Positions 7,343 through 15,202 of a stretch of 21,506 nt of DNA are shown here, in pieces (the first letter of the stretch is position 1; the number at the start of each line of letters is the position of its first letter). The notes below the pieces were generated by a model. That model was not told the DNA's origin and did no database searches. It saw only the letters and a program-made list of their open reading frames with translations. The position numbers and the translations under genes were made by a program. The stretch is from Cloacimonetes bacterium TCS62 (GTDB lineage: Bacteria; Cloacimonadota; Cloacimonadia; Cloacimonadales; TCS61): the NCBI GenBank assembly GCA_001577185.1, contig LSCM01000009.1:1-21506 (forward strand), read 5' to 3'.

Positions 7343-8736
7343 AAAAATACAAAGTTGCTATCATCGGCGGGGGACCTGGAGGTTATGTAACAGCAATTCG
7401 CTTACAACAATATGGTGTCAACGTTGCTATTTTTGAAAAGGAAAGATTAGGTGGTGTATGCCTTAATCACGGATGTATCCCAACAAAAGCTATGGTGAAA
7501 GTTGCAGAGACTTTTTCTAATATAAAAAAGGCTAGTGAATTTGGAATTGATGTTGAAAATCCAAAAATAGAATATGATAAGGTTTTTCAAAGAAAAAACA
7601 AAGTTGTAGAAAAATTAGTTTCAGGTGTTGAGTTCATCTTTAGAAAAAGAAAAATCAATCTTATTCAAGAAAAAGTTTTGCAGATAAAAAAAGAATCTGA
7701 AAAATATGTTTTAGAAACTAAAGAATCTAGCTACAATGTTGAATATGTAATTATTGCTACGGGCTCGGAACCAAAAGAGCTACCTTTTATGAAGTTTGAT
7801 CATCAGAGGATCTTATCTTCAAAAAGTATTTTACAGATGCAAAAGATCCCAAAAAAATTAGTTGTGATCGGTGGCGGCGTTATTGGTTGTGAATTTGCTT
7901 CGATTTTCAATCGACTTGGTGTAGAGGTTGAGATTGTTGAATTTCTCCCTCAACTTATCAATACTGAAGACTTGGAGATTTCAAAAAGATTACTTATGGC
8001 CTTTAAAAAGTCAAAAATAAAAGTTCATCTTAATACAAGTGTAGAAGAGCATGTACTAAGAAATGATAAGATCATGTTGAAACTATCTAACGGAAAAGAG
8101 ATCAGTTCTGATAAAGTGCTGGTTAGTGTTGGTCGTAAGCCTGTTTTTGATATTAAAACTGAGAACTTTGAACTTAAAATGAATAGTGACTTTATTGATA
8201 TAAATGAGAGAATGAATACAAATATTAGAAATATCTATAGTCTGGGTGATGTTACTGGTAAGCTTATGCTTGCTCATACTGCTAGTAAACAAGGGTTAAT
8301 TATAGCGGATATTCTCAATAACAAAATTAATAATAAAAAAGATAATGTTATTTCACTAAAATATGAGAATATCCCTGCATGTACTTTCACTCATCCGGAA
8401 GTTGCCTCAGTAGGTTTGACTGAAAGGCAAGCTAAAGATAAATATGGTAAATTATTGATCGGTAAATTCCCATTTACTGCAAATGGGAAGGCACTGGGTT
8501 TAGGAGAAACATTCGGTTTGGTAAAAACAATAGCTGATGAACAAACTCATAAGATACTTGGGATTCATATCATTGGTCCACAAGCGACGGAATTAATAGC
8601 TCAAGCGGGAGTTTTATTGGGAAGAAGTACTACATTTGATGATGCTAAGAAAATAATATTCGCCCATCCAACACTATCAGAAGCGGTTATGGAATCTTTA
8701 GAAGATTTGGAAAACCTCGCAATTCATAAATTGTAA
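7339..8736 (+). CDS. lpdA: Dihydrolipoyl dehydrogenase (E3)
   Basis: Flavoprotein that reoxidises dihydrolipoyl groups of 2-oxoacid dehydrogenases or the glycine cleavage H protein with NAD+. The 465 residues contain the FAD fingerprint GGGPGGY (10-16), the redox-active pair Cys41/Cys46 in CLNHGCIPTK, a second nucleotide-binding motif VIGGGVIGCEFA (about 177-188), the second FAD motif SLGDVTG and the C-terminal catalytic HPTLSE (His443, Glu448) contributed across the dimer. AAGGA precedes the ATG within the end of rpoN. The lipoyl synthase gene follows 2 bp later, which supports E3 over mercuric or glutathione reductase. The E1, E2 or GCV partners are not in the window. Confidence 0.95.
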   Translation: MKKYKVAIIGGGPGGYVTAIRLQQYGVNVAIFEKERLGGVCLNHGCIPTKAMVKVAETFSNIKKASEFGIDVENPKIEYDKVFQRKNKVVEKLVSGVEFIFRKRKINLIQEKVLQIKKESEKYVLETKESSYNVEYVIIATGSEPKELPFMKFDHQRILSSKSILQMQKIPKKLVVIGGGVIGCEFASIFNRLGVEVEIVEFLPQLINTEDLEISKRLLMAFKKSKIKVHLNTSVEEHVLRNDKIMLKLSNGKEISSDKVLVSVGRKPVFDIKTENFELKMNSDFIDINERMNTNIRNIYSLGDVTGKLMLAHTASKQGLIIADILNNKINNKKDNVISLKYENIPACTFTHPEVASVGLTERQAKDKYGKLLIGKFPFTANGKALGLGETFGLVKTIADEQTHKILGIHIIGPQATELIAQAGVLLGRSTTFDDAKKIIFAHPTLSEAVMESLEDLENLAIHKL

Positions 8737-8738
8737 AT

Positions 8739-9614
8739 ATGAAATATAAGAGAAAGCCAAGTTGGCTTAAAACGAATACTCTGGGAGCACTAAGATCGAG
8801 TGAAATCCGCAGAAAATTACGTGAGAGAAATCTTCATACTGTTTGTGAAAGTGCGAAATGTCCGAATTTGGGAGAATGTTTCGAAAATGGAACTGCGACC
8901 TTTATGATACTGGGAGATACTTGCACAAGAAATTGCAGATTTTGTGCTATAAATAATAATATCGAAGATCTAGTTCCTGTTGATAGCGAAGAACCCATAA
9001 AAATTGCTGAATTATCAAAAGATTTGGGATTAAAACACATTGTGATTACAACCGTTACCCGCGATGATCTAGAGGATGGAGGAGCATCACAATTCGTTCA
9101 TGTAATCAATAAAATCCGTAAAATTTGCAACGAAGAAGTAACTGTAGAAGTTTTGATCTCTGATCTTCAAGGTAATGTAAATGCCCTAAATAAAATAATA
9201 GACGCTTCTCCAGATGTCCTAAATCATAATGTAGAAACGATCCAAAGATTGTATCCAGAAGTTAGACCCATGGCTAATTTTGCTAGGTCATTAAACATTT
9301 TAAAAAATGCTAATATAAGAAATAAAAACATTATAACTAAAAGTGGTTTTATGGTCGGTTTAGGAGAAGAAAAAAAAGAAGTGCTTTCGCTTATGGAACA
9401 ACTACGTAAAGCTAATGTGGATGTTATCACTATAGGCCAATACATTGCTCCATCCAAAAAACATTACGAAGTAGTAGAATATGTACATCCTGAAATTTTC
9501 AAATATTATACAACTAAAGGAAGATCAATGGGATTCAAATTAGTTGAATCTGGCCCATTAGTACGAAGTTCTTATCATGCTGAGAAAGCAAGAAAAATAA
9601 TAAATTTTCGCTAA
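8739..9614 (+). CDS. lipA: Lipoyl synthase (radical SAM)
   Basis: Inserts two sulfur atoms into protein-bound octanoyl groups to form lipoyl cofactor. Both iron-sulfur clusters are visible: the auxiliary cluster cysteines Cys36, Cys41 and Cys47 (CESAKCPNLGEC) and the radical SAM triad Cys62, Cys66 and Cys69 (CTRNCRFC). The family motif RSS (276-278) closes the auxiliary cluster through its serine. GFMVGLGE and TIGQYIAPSKKH are also typical. The length of 291 residues is normal. It sits 2 bp behind lpdA without its own clear ribosome site, so translation is probably coupled. LipB or LplA is not present nearby. Confidence 0.97.
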   Translation: MKYKRKPSWLKTNTLGALRSSEIRRKLRERNLHTVCESAKCPNLGECFENGTATFMILGDTCTRNCRFCAINNNIEDLVPVDSEEPIKIAELSKDLGLKHIVITTVTRDDLEDGGASQFVHVINKIRKICNEEVTVEVLISDLQGNVNALNKIIDASPDVLNHNVETIQRLYPEVRPMANFARSLNILKNANIRNKNIITKSGFMVGLGEEKKEVLSLMEQLRKANVDVITIGQYIAPSKKHYEVVEYVHPEIFKYYTTKGRSMGFKLVESGPLVRSSYHAEKARKIINFR

Positions 9615-9663
9615 TGATCTAATTTGATATTAGAAATACAAAAGCGAATTAAAGGAGTGAACT

Positions 9664-10188
9664 ATGCAAATTACAATTACTGCACGTCATTTTGATTTGA
9701 CCAATGCAATACGTGATCATGTGTATGAAAGCAGTGAAAAAATGGAAAAGTATTTCGACCACTTAATCAATTCTCAATTTGTTTTATCTTTTGAGAATGA
9801 TAGAAGTGTGGTGGAACTATTGACTCATGCTCCAAAACATAATCTAAAAAGTGAAGCTACGGAAAAAGATATGTACTTAGCAATTGATGAAGCAGTGGAT
9901 AAAATGGTATCCCAAATCAAAAAGATGAAAGAAAAATGGGCAGATTATCAGAAGAAAAGTTTACAGGAGAACTCTCAATTTGTTTATGCAAATCTTATTT
10001 CCAAAGAGGATGATAGAAAGAGGGTAAATGTAAAACGAATTGTTGCTGAAAATATGACCGTGAACGATGCTATCGATAAATTTGAAGATATTTCAGATCC
10101 ATATTACATTTTTAAAAATATTGAAACCGACAGAGTTAATGTTATTATCAAGAAGGATGAAGAACATTACAAATTGATCGAACCTTAA
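9664..10188 (+). CDS. hpf: Ribosome hibernation promoting factor, long form
   Basis: Binds the 30S decoding site and drives ribosome dimerisation in starvation. The protein has 174 residues. An N-terminal S30AE domain covers about 1-100 (ITARHFDLTNAIRDHV, then EKDMYLAIDEAVDKM), followed by a short linker. The C-terminal dimerisation domain of long HPF runs from about 115 to 174 (MTVNDAIDKFEDISDPYYIFKN, shown here by its key residues F, D, P, Y, F). Long HPF can make 100S particles by itself. A strong AAAGGAG ribosome site precedes the ATG. The position downstream of rpoN, here separated by lpdA-lipA, follows the widespread rpoN-hpf neighbourhood. Confidence 0.95.
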   Translation: MQITITARHFDLTNAIRDHVYESSEKMEKYFDHLINSQFVLSFENDRSVVELLTHAPKHNLKSEATEKDMYLAIDEAVDKMVSQIKKMKEKWADYQKKSLQENSQFVYANLISKEDDRKRVNVKRIVAENMTVNDAIDKFEDISDPYYIFKNIETDRVNVIIKKDEEHYKLIEP

Positions 10189-10198
10189 TAAATAATTT

Positions 10199-10225
10199 AA
10201 CCCGCTCTCGTGATGGGGGCGGGTT
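10199..10225 (+). terminator. GC-rich hairpin between hpf and hprK
   Basis: An 11-bp stem (10199-10209 with 10215-10225, two G-U pairs) closes a 5-base loop GTGAT. It is strikingly GC-rich for this AT-rich DNA. There is no U-tract behind it on the plus strand, so it is not a textbook intrinsic terminator. It could be a pause or Rho-assisted terminator, or an mRNA-stabilising 3' end for hpf. On the minus strand the stem would carry C-A mismatches. Confidence 0.55.
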
Positions 10226-10249
10226 GATAACAGATCTATAGGTGATTTT

Positions 10250-11194
10250 ATGAAAAGTATAAATGTAAAAGATTTTTTTGAATTAAAAAAGAAAGAACTT
10301 TCACTTTCACTTGTAACCGATCCAAAGACGATGGATAAAGAAATCGTGAATCCATATCTAAATAGACCCGGATTGGCATTTGCGGGATATTTTGAACGAT
10401 TTGCTTTTAAAAGAGTTCAAATATTGGGAGAAAGAGAAATAAGTTATCTTCAATCTTTGAAAAGTGAAGATATGTATAATATAATCAAGGAAGTATTTAT
10501 GTATGATATCCCTTGTTTTATTATTACAAAAGGTCTTTCATTACCAGATCAAATGGAATTCTTAGCAAATGAAATGAATATTCCTTTGTTTGTATCTAGA
10601 TTAACTACAGATAAAGTTTTTCATCAGTTAAGAAGATATTTATATGATCAGTTTGCTCCTTCAAAAACTATTCACGGAACTTTGGTAGATGTATTTGGAG
10701 TAGGAATTCTACTGACTGGGAAAAGTGGTATTGGTAAGAGCGAATGTGCATTGGACCTGGTAGAGCGTGGGCGTCGTATAGTAACTGATGATGTTGTAAA
10801 AATGATAGCTAAGGATGACATTGTGATCGGAAAGTCTTCTACTGATTATGGACATTTTATGGAAGTCCGCGGAATAGGTTTGATAAATGTGGCAAAAATG
10901 TTCGGCATTCAAGCTGTTCGTCCTACTAAAAGGATAGATGTACAAATAGAACTCATGCCCTGGAAGGATAACATGGATTATGAACGTATAGGTTTAAGTG
11001 AAAATTATGTCAATATCCTTGATGTTAAAATTCCCATTATTTATTTGCCTATATCTCCTGGGAAGAATGTATCTGTAATAATTGAAGTTGTCGCTATGAA
11101 TTATATGCTTAAATCGTTTGGGTACGATGCAGCGAAAGATTTTTCCCAAAAAGTTCAAGCAGATATAAAAAAGAAAAGCAATAAGCAGAAATAA
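10250..11194 (+). CDS. hprK: HPr kinase/phosphorylase
   Basis: Phosphorylates HPr on Ser46 with ATP or pyrophosphate and reverses the reaction with phosphate, linking energy state to carbon regulation. The 314 residues show an N-terminal domain (about 1-130). The catalytic domain has His142 (IHGT), Walker A GKSGIGKS (157-164), the following E165 and Asp180-Asp181 (VTDDVV), and the family signature FMEVRGIGLINV around 203-214. GGTGA lies upstream of the ATG. ptsH follows 1 bp after the stop, so kinase and substrate are co-translated. In Gram-negative bacteria this enzyme often belongs to regulatory, not sugar-transporting, phosphotransfer systems. Confidence 0.96.
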   Translation: MKSINVKDFFELKKKELSLSLVTDPKTMDKEIVNPYLNRPGLAFAGYFERFAFKRVQILGEREISYLQSLKSEDMYNIIKEVFMYDIPCFIITKGLSLPDQMEFLANEMNIPLFVSRLTTDKVFHQLRRYLYDQFAPSKTIHGTLVDVFGVGILLTGKSGIGKSECALDLVERGRRIVTDDVVKMIAKDDIVIGKSSTDYGHFMEVRGIGLINVAKMFGIQAVRPTKRIDVQIELMPWKDNMDYERIGLSENYVNILDVKIPIIYLPISPGKNVSVIIEVVAMNYMLKSFGYDAAKDFSQKVQADIKKKSNKQK

Positions 11195-11195
11195 T

Positions 11196-11462
11196 ATGAT
11201 TAGAAAAACAATAAAAATAAAGAACAAACTGGGCATGCATGCTAGACCAGCAACAATGATCGTTAAAGCAGCAACAAAGTTCAGATCAGAGTTTAAGATC
11301 GTGAAAGATGATATAGAAATCAATGGAAAGAGCATTATGGGCGTTATGACACTAGCTGCTGAATTTGGTTCCACCTTAGATTTAATAGCAGATGGTATTG
11401 ATGAAGAATATCTTATAAAGGAAATTTCAGAACTTTTTGATAATAAATTCGATGAAGAATAG
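11196..11462 (+). CDS. ptsH: Phosphocarrier protein HPr
   Basis: Carries phosphate from Enzyme I on its catalytic histidine and is also the target of HPr kinase. The 88-residue protein has GMHARPA with His15, the phosphoryl site for Enzyme I, and GKSIMGVMTLAA with Ser46, the site for HPr kinase. Both keep the exact canonical numbering. Both regulatory inputs are therefore intact. It lies between hprK (1 bp before) and ptsI (8 bp after). No EIIA, EIIB or EIIC gene is visible, so the phosphate acceptor lies elsewhere or the cascade is purely regulatory. Confidence 0.96.
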   Translation: MIRKTIKIKNKLGMHARPATMIVKAATKFRSEFKIVKDDIEINGKSIMGVMTLAAEFGSTLDLIADGIDEEYLIKEISELFDNKFDEE

Positions 11463-11470
11463 GATTGTTT

Positions 11471-13150
11471 ATGAAAAAAATAAAAGGTGTTAGTGTTTCT
11501 GGTGGAGTGGCAATTGGTAAAGTGCAGATTATCAATCAAAATAAATTAGTTATTAAGAGACACAACATTGATAAATTTGAAGTCGAAGAAGAACTAACGA
11601 AGTTTGAAGATAGCATAGAACATGTTGTAGAGGAAATTGACCTTTTAATTGAAAATATATCACAATCTAAAGTAAATAAAGATATTCTTGAAGCACATAA
11701 GATGATATTAAAAGATCCAGATTTAACAGCCAATATAAAAAAATCTATTAAAACTGAATTATTAAGCTTGGAAAAAGCGATAAAACTGCATTTTACAGAT
11801 GTTATTGAGTTATTTGATAATATGGAAAATGACTATTTGTCAACCCGTTCATCTGATTATGAAGATGTTGCGTATCGTCTTTTAAGCCATGTTCTTAAGC
11901 AAAATGATCATTTATCACATGAGATTAATGAGAATGCTATTTTAGTAATGAACAAGATATCTCCTTCAATGGCTACGAAAGTGTTTAAAAAACAAATCAA
12001 TGGACTTTGCATGGAAAAAGGGAGTAAGAATTCTCATAGTAGTATAATAGCACGCTCTATGAACTTACCTATGATTGTGAATGTTGAGAGTATAATCGAT
12101 GCAGTAAAAGATGAAGATCTTGTTATACTCAATGGAAATAATGGTGATGTGATCGTTCATCCTGATGATGCTACTATACAAAAATATCGAAAATTTGTAG
12201 CGAAACAAGATGAAGAAAAAAGCCAACTTTTAAAAGTCGTAGATCTTCCTACTAAAACTAAAGATAATAAAAAAATACCTTTAATGAGTAATATAGAGAT
12301 CCCGGATGAAATACAGCAAGTCCGAAAAGTTAAAAGTGAAGGGATAGGTCTTTTTCGGACAGAATTTCTTTTCATGGGAACTAATAAATTACCAATCGAA
12401 GAAGAACAATTTGAGATTTATAAGAAAGTAGCAGAAGAATGTTATCCAAATCCTTTGGTAATTCGTACTATAGATATTGGAGGCGATAAATTAACTAAAT
12501 TATTAAATATTGAACATGAGGTTAATCCTAATCTGGGTTGTCGTGGTATTCGTATTTCATTAAAATATGATCTCATATTTAAACAGCAGATCAAAGCTAT
12601 TTTACGAGCTAATCTGAAAGGGAATATCAAGATTATGTTTCCTATGATCTCTTGTGTCGCTGAGATTAAAAAATCAAAAAAAATTATTCAAGAATGTAGT
12701 GATGAGCTCAAAGTAAATAAGATCAAACACAACCCGAATATTAAAATCGGTGCAATGATTGAAATCCCATCAGCTGCGATTACCTCAGATCTTCTAGCAA
12801 AAGAATGTGATTTCCTCAGTATTGGCACAAATGATCTAGTTCAATATACAATGGCTGTCGATAGAGATAATGCCTCTTTATCAGAATATTATCAGCCTAG
12901 TCATCTGTCTGTTTTACGATTGATAAAAATGACGATTGAAAATGCGCATAAAGAAAATATTAAAGTTGCCTTATGCGGTGAGATGGCTTCAGAAAAAAAA
13001 TATATAAAACTACTGATAGGATTAGATGTAGATGAGTTGAGCGTTAGTCCAGGTAGATTCTTAATGGTTAAAAAAGAAATACTAAATACTAATTATGAAG
13101 CTGCAGCAAAATTAGATGAAAAAATATTTCATGCACTTGTTGAAGTTTAA
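11471..13150 (+). CDS. ptsI: Phosphoenolpyruvate-protein phosphotransferase (Enzyme I)
   Basis: Transfers phosphate from phosphoenolpyruvate to HPr His15. I start it at ATG 11471, because AGGA (11461-11464) lies 6 bases before it; a TTG two codons upstream is less likely. With that start the protein has 559 residues. The phospho-histidine falls at His189 (KNSHSSIIARS) and the catalytic cysteine at Cys502 (LCGEMAS), the same numbers as in the E. coli enzyme. Other signatures are GLFRTEFLFM, GCRGIRISL, MIEIPSA and FLSIGTNDLVQY. The end of the gene overlaps the -35 box of the metK promoter. Confidence 0.96.
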   Translation: MKKIKGVSVSGGVAIGKVQIINQNKLVIKRHNIDKFEVEEELTKFEDSIEHVVEEIDLLIENISQSKVNKDILEAHKMILKDPDLTANIKKSIKTELLSLEKAIKLHFTDVIELFDNMENDYLSTRSSDYEDVAYRLLSHVLKQNDHLSHEINENAILVMNKISPSMATKVFKKQINGLCMEKGSKNSHSSIIARSMNLPMIVNVESIIDAVKDEDLVILNGNNGDVIVHPDDATIQKYRKFVAKQDEEKSQLLKVVDLPTKTKDNKKIPLMSNIEIPDEIQQVRKVKSEGIGLFRTEFLFMGTNKLPIEEEQFEIYKKVAEECYPNPLVIRTIDIGGDKLTKLLNIEHEVNPNLGCRGIRISLKYDLIFKQQIKAILRANLKGNIKIMFPMISCVAEIKKSKKIIQECSDELKVNKIKHNPNIKIGAMIEIPSAAITSDLLAKECDFLSIGTNDLVQYTMAVDRDNASLSEYYQPSHLSVLRLIKMTIENAHKENIKVALCGEMASEKKYIKLLIGLDVDELSVSPGRFLMVKKEILNTNYEAAAKLDEKIFHALVEV

Positions 13151-13168
13151 GTAAAAAAATACTATAAT
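13140..13168 (+). promoter_or_regulatory. Sigma-70-like promoter of metK
   Basis: TTGAAG (13140-13145) and a perfect TATAAT (13163-13168) are separated by 17 bp. The predicted start near 13175 gives a 25-base leader before the metK ATG at 13200. The leader is too short for a SAM riboswitch. The -35 box overlaps the ptsI stop codon. Confidence 0.6.
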
Positions 13169-13199
13169 ATGTCCTTGCTTGTTAGACAATGGAGAGAAT

Positions 13200-14378
13200 A
13201 TGAAGAACGAAAAGCACTTATTTACCTCTGAATCAGTTACTGAAGGTCATCCGGACAAGATGGCAGATCAAATATCTGATGCAATTCTTGATGAGATCAT
13301 TCGCTGCGATCCTAATGCACGAGTAGCCTGCGAAACTTTCTTAACTACTGGTATGGCTTTGGTTGGTGGTGAGATCACTACAGAATGCTATGCCGATATT
13401 CCACAGATCGTACGGAACACGATCAGAGAGATCGGTTACACGAAAGCCGATTTTGGTATAGATGCCCGGACATGTGCTGTTGTTACAACAATAGACAAAC
13501 AATCTCCCGATATTGCTTTGGGTGTCAATGAAAATGAAGATCATGAGCAGGGTGCTGGAGATCAGGGTATGATGTTCGGATTTGCATGTGACGAAACCGA
13601 AGAATTGATGCCGATGACAACGATCTTCGCTCATAAGCTTGCCAGCAAACTAGCAGAAGTTCGAAAAGAAAATATTTTGAGCTATTTAAGACCAGATGGA
13701 AAAACTCAGATAACCATCGAGTATTGGAATGGAGAACCCAAAAGGATCGAAGCTATTGTCATTTCTGCTCAGCACGATCCCGGAATAGATCAAACACAAT
13801 TCAGAAAAGATGTAATAGATAAAGTGATTACTCCAATCATACCTCAAGAATTCATCGACAATGATACAGAAATTTTCGTGAACCCCACGGGTAAATTCGT
13901 CCTGGGAGGTCCGCATGCAGATACAGGTTTAACCGGAAGAAAAATAATTGTAGATACATATGGTGGTAAGGGAAGTCATGGAGGGGGAGCCTTCAGTGGT
14001 AAAGACCCTTCCAAAGTGGATAGAAGTGCTTCCTATATGGCACGTTATATTGCAAAAAATATTGTTGCGGCGGGTTTTGCCAGAGAATGTGAGGTACAAA
14101 TTGCGTACGCGATTGGTGTAGCAAAACCTGTTTCGGTGATGATCGATACTTTCGATACGGGTACAATTGCTGATGAAAAGATAGTGAAGATCGTTCGAGA
14201 ACTCTTTCCACTTAAACCCAAAGCAATTATTGAATATCTAGATCTAAAAAGACCGATCTTCAAAAAAACAGCAGTTTACGGACATTTTGGTCGTCAGTTA
14301 CCGGAATTCACCTGGGAAAAAACCGATATGGTAAATGCTTTAAAAGAAGAATACAAGAAGATAAAGCACACTAAATAA
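13200..14378 (+). CDS. metK: S-adenosylmethionine synthetase
   Basis: Makes S-adenosylmethionine from methionine and ATP in the cytosol. I start at ATG 13200, with GGAG at 13191-13194, not at the in-frame TTG 13179, which would lie almost on the predicted transcript start. This gives 392 residues, the usual length. Signatures are FTSESVTEGHPDK (8-20, His17 in the ATP site), the GAGDQG motif near 117 and the Gly-rich HGGGAFSGKD (260-269) followed by DRSASYMARY. The gene looks more GC-rich than its neighbours, consistent with high expression or different codon selection. SAM is also the cofactor of the LipA encoded upstream. Confidence 0.97.
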   Translation: MKNEKHLFTSESVTEGHPDKMADQISDAILDEIIRCDPNARVACETFLTTGMALVGGEITTECYADIPQIVRNTIREIGYTKADFGIDARTCAVVTTIDKQSPDIALGVNENEDHEQGAGDQGMMFGFACDETEELMPMTTIFAHKLASKLAEVRKENILSYLRPDGKTQITIEYWNGEPKRIEAIVISAQHDPGIDQTQFRKDVIDKVITPIIPQEFIDNDTEIFVNPTGKFVLGGPHADTGLTGRKIIVDTYGGKGSHGGGAFSGKDPSKVDRSASYMARYIAKNIVAAGFARECEVQIAYAIGVAKPVSVMIDTFDTGTIADEKIVKIVRELFPLKPKAIIEYLDLKRPIFKKTAVYGHFGRQLPEFTWEKTDMVNALKEEYKKIKHTK

Positions 14379-14418
14379 TTAAAACTTGTTTGCTTCCAAC
14401 TTTTATTTTGGAGATAAT

Positions 14419-14946
14419 ATGAACGGTATTGTATCGATCAAAAACAGGATTTGTTAAACAATATGCAGAGCTTATCTCAATAGCATTAGAAATTGATAAC
14501 AAAGATGTTAATGTTGTAAAAAAAATGATCTGGTAAAATATGATTATATTATTTTTGGTGGAACCTTATATGCCAGCGGCATTAATGGGTTAAAAAAATT
14601 CAAGAAATTGATAAATATTGAAAGTAGCGATAAAAAGTTGATTGTTTTCCTAACTGGTGCATCAACCGGTAAAAAAGAAGAAATTGATGTTGTGATTGAT
14701 AAAAATTTTAGCAGTTCACAAAGGTCGAATGTTAAAACTTTCTATTTATGTGGTGGATTTAATTATAATAAACTTAATTTTTTCAATAAGTTTTTAATGA
14801 ATATCATGAAGTTCATGCTAAAAAGGAAAAAGAATCCAACAAAAGATGAAAAAGGAATGCTGGAAGCGTTTGACAAACCAGTGAATTTTGTATCTGAAGA
14901 GAATATACAAACTTTGCTTTGTTATGTAAGAAATTTAGAGAATTGA
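14419..14946 (+). pseudogene. Flavodoxin-domain protein broken by two frameshifts
   Basis: GGAG precedes ATG 14419, but that frame stops after 12 codons at 14455. The protein continues in the next frame from 14432 (YRSKTGFVKQYAELIS) and stops at 14534. It then resumes in the first frame from about 14526 (NDLVKYDYIIFGGTLYASG) to the stop at 14944-14946. Joined, it reads as a flavodoxin-fold protein of about 175 residues with an FMN-loop-like start, FGGTLYASGINGL, FLTGAST and a family-typical YLCGGFNY segment. The second shift falls in a run of eight A (14518-14525) where nine would restore the frame. It is probably a pseudogene. Sequencing or assembly error is possible for the homopolymer, but two errors are needed. 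Confidence 0.75.
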
Positions 14947-15202
14947 AACTACTTATATTTAGTCCTCAATAATTTAATTGTAATTATTTTTTAGCTCGAA
15001 CAAATTTTTAACTTTTTTTGAAATTCTTTAATCACTCATATATTCCACAGGTTTAAATAATATTATAATATAATGATAATAGAAAACGATTGACCAATAA
15101 TCCGCATAATTTTTTTTCGTACAGCAAGTAAGAGCATGAATAATCAAAAATTTGGAACATAAATATCTCGAACTTAATAAATTTCTAAACCAGGAATGGG
15201 TG
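14947..15202 (+). other. AT-rich gap ahead of pyrD with no gene
   Basis: These 256 bp contain no plausible coding region. They include two overlapping TATAAT-like boxes (15064-15069 and 15069-15074), neither with a convincing -35 at the right distance. The pyr operon promoter and any regulatory leader are most likely here, but I could not fix them. No PyrR-type antiterminator hairpin was recognised. Confidence 0.4.

Noticed and set aside
11465..11470. TTG start for ptsI two codons upstream
   Set aside because: The ribosome site spacing fits ATG 11471, and this start restores the canonical His189 and Cys502 numbering.
10994..11539. 181-residue minus-strand frame across hprK, ptsH and ptsI
   Set aside because: It runs antisense to three clearly conserved genes and its sequence looks like reverse-translated low-complexity text.
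13169..13199. SAM-responsive riboswitch ahead of metK
   Set aside because: The predicted leader is only about 25 bases and shows no aptamer-like pairing.
13179..13199. TTG start for metK seven codons upstream
   Set aside because: It would lie about 4 bases from the predicted transcript start and upstream of the GGAG that serves ATG 13200.
13341..14263. Minus-strand open frames opposite metK
   Set aside because: They are antisense shadows of a conserved gene, with no ribosome sites or recognisable products.
15152..15202. TTG start giving pyrD 17 extra residues
   Set aside because: No ribosome site precedes it, while ATG 15203 has AGGA at 7 bases and fits the usual N-terminus and Cys130.
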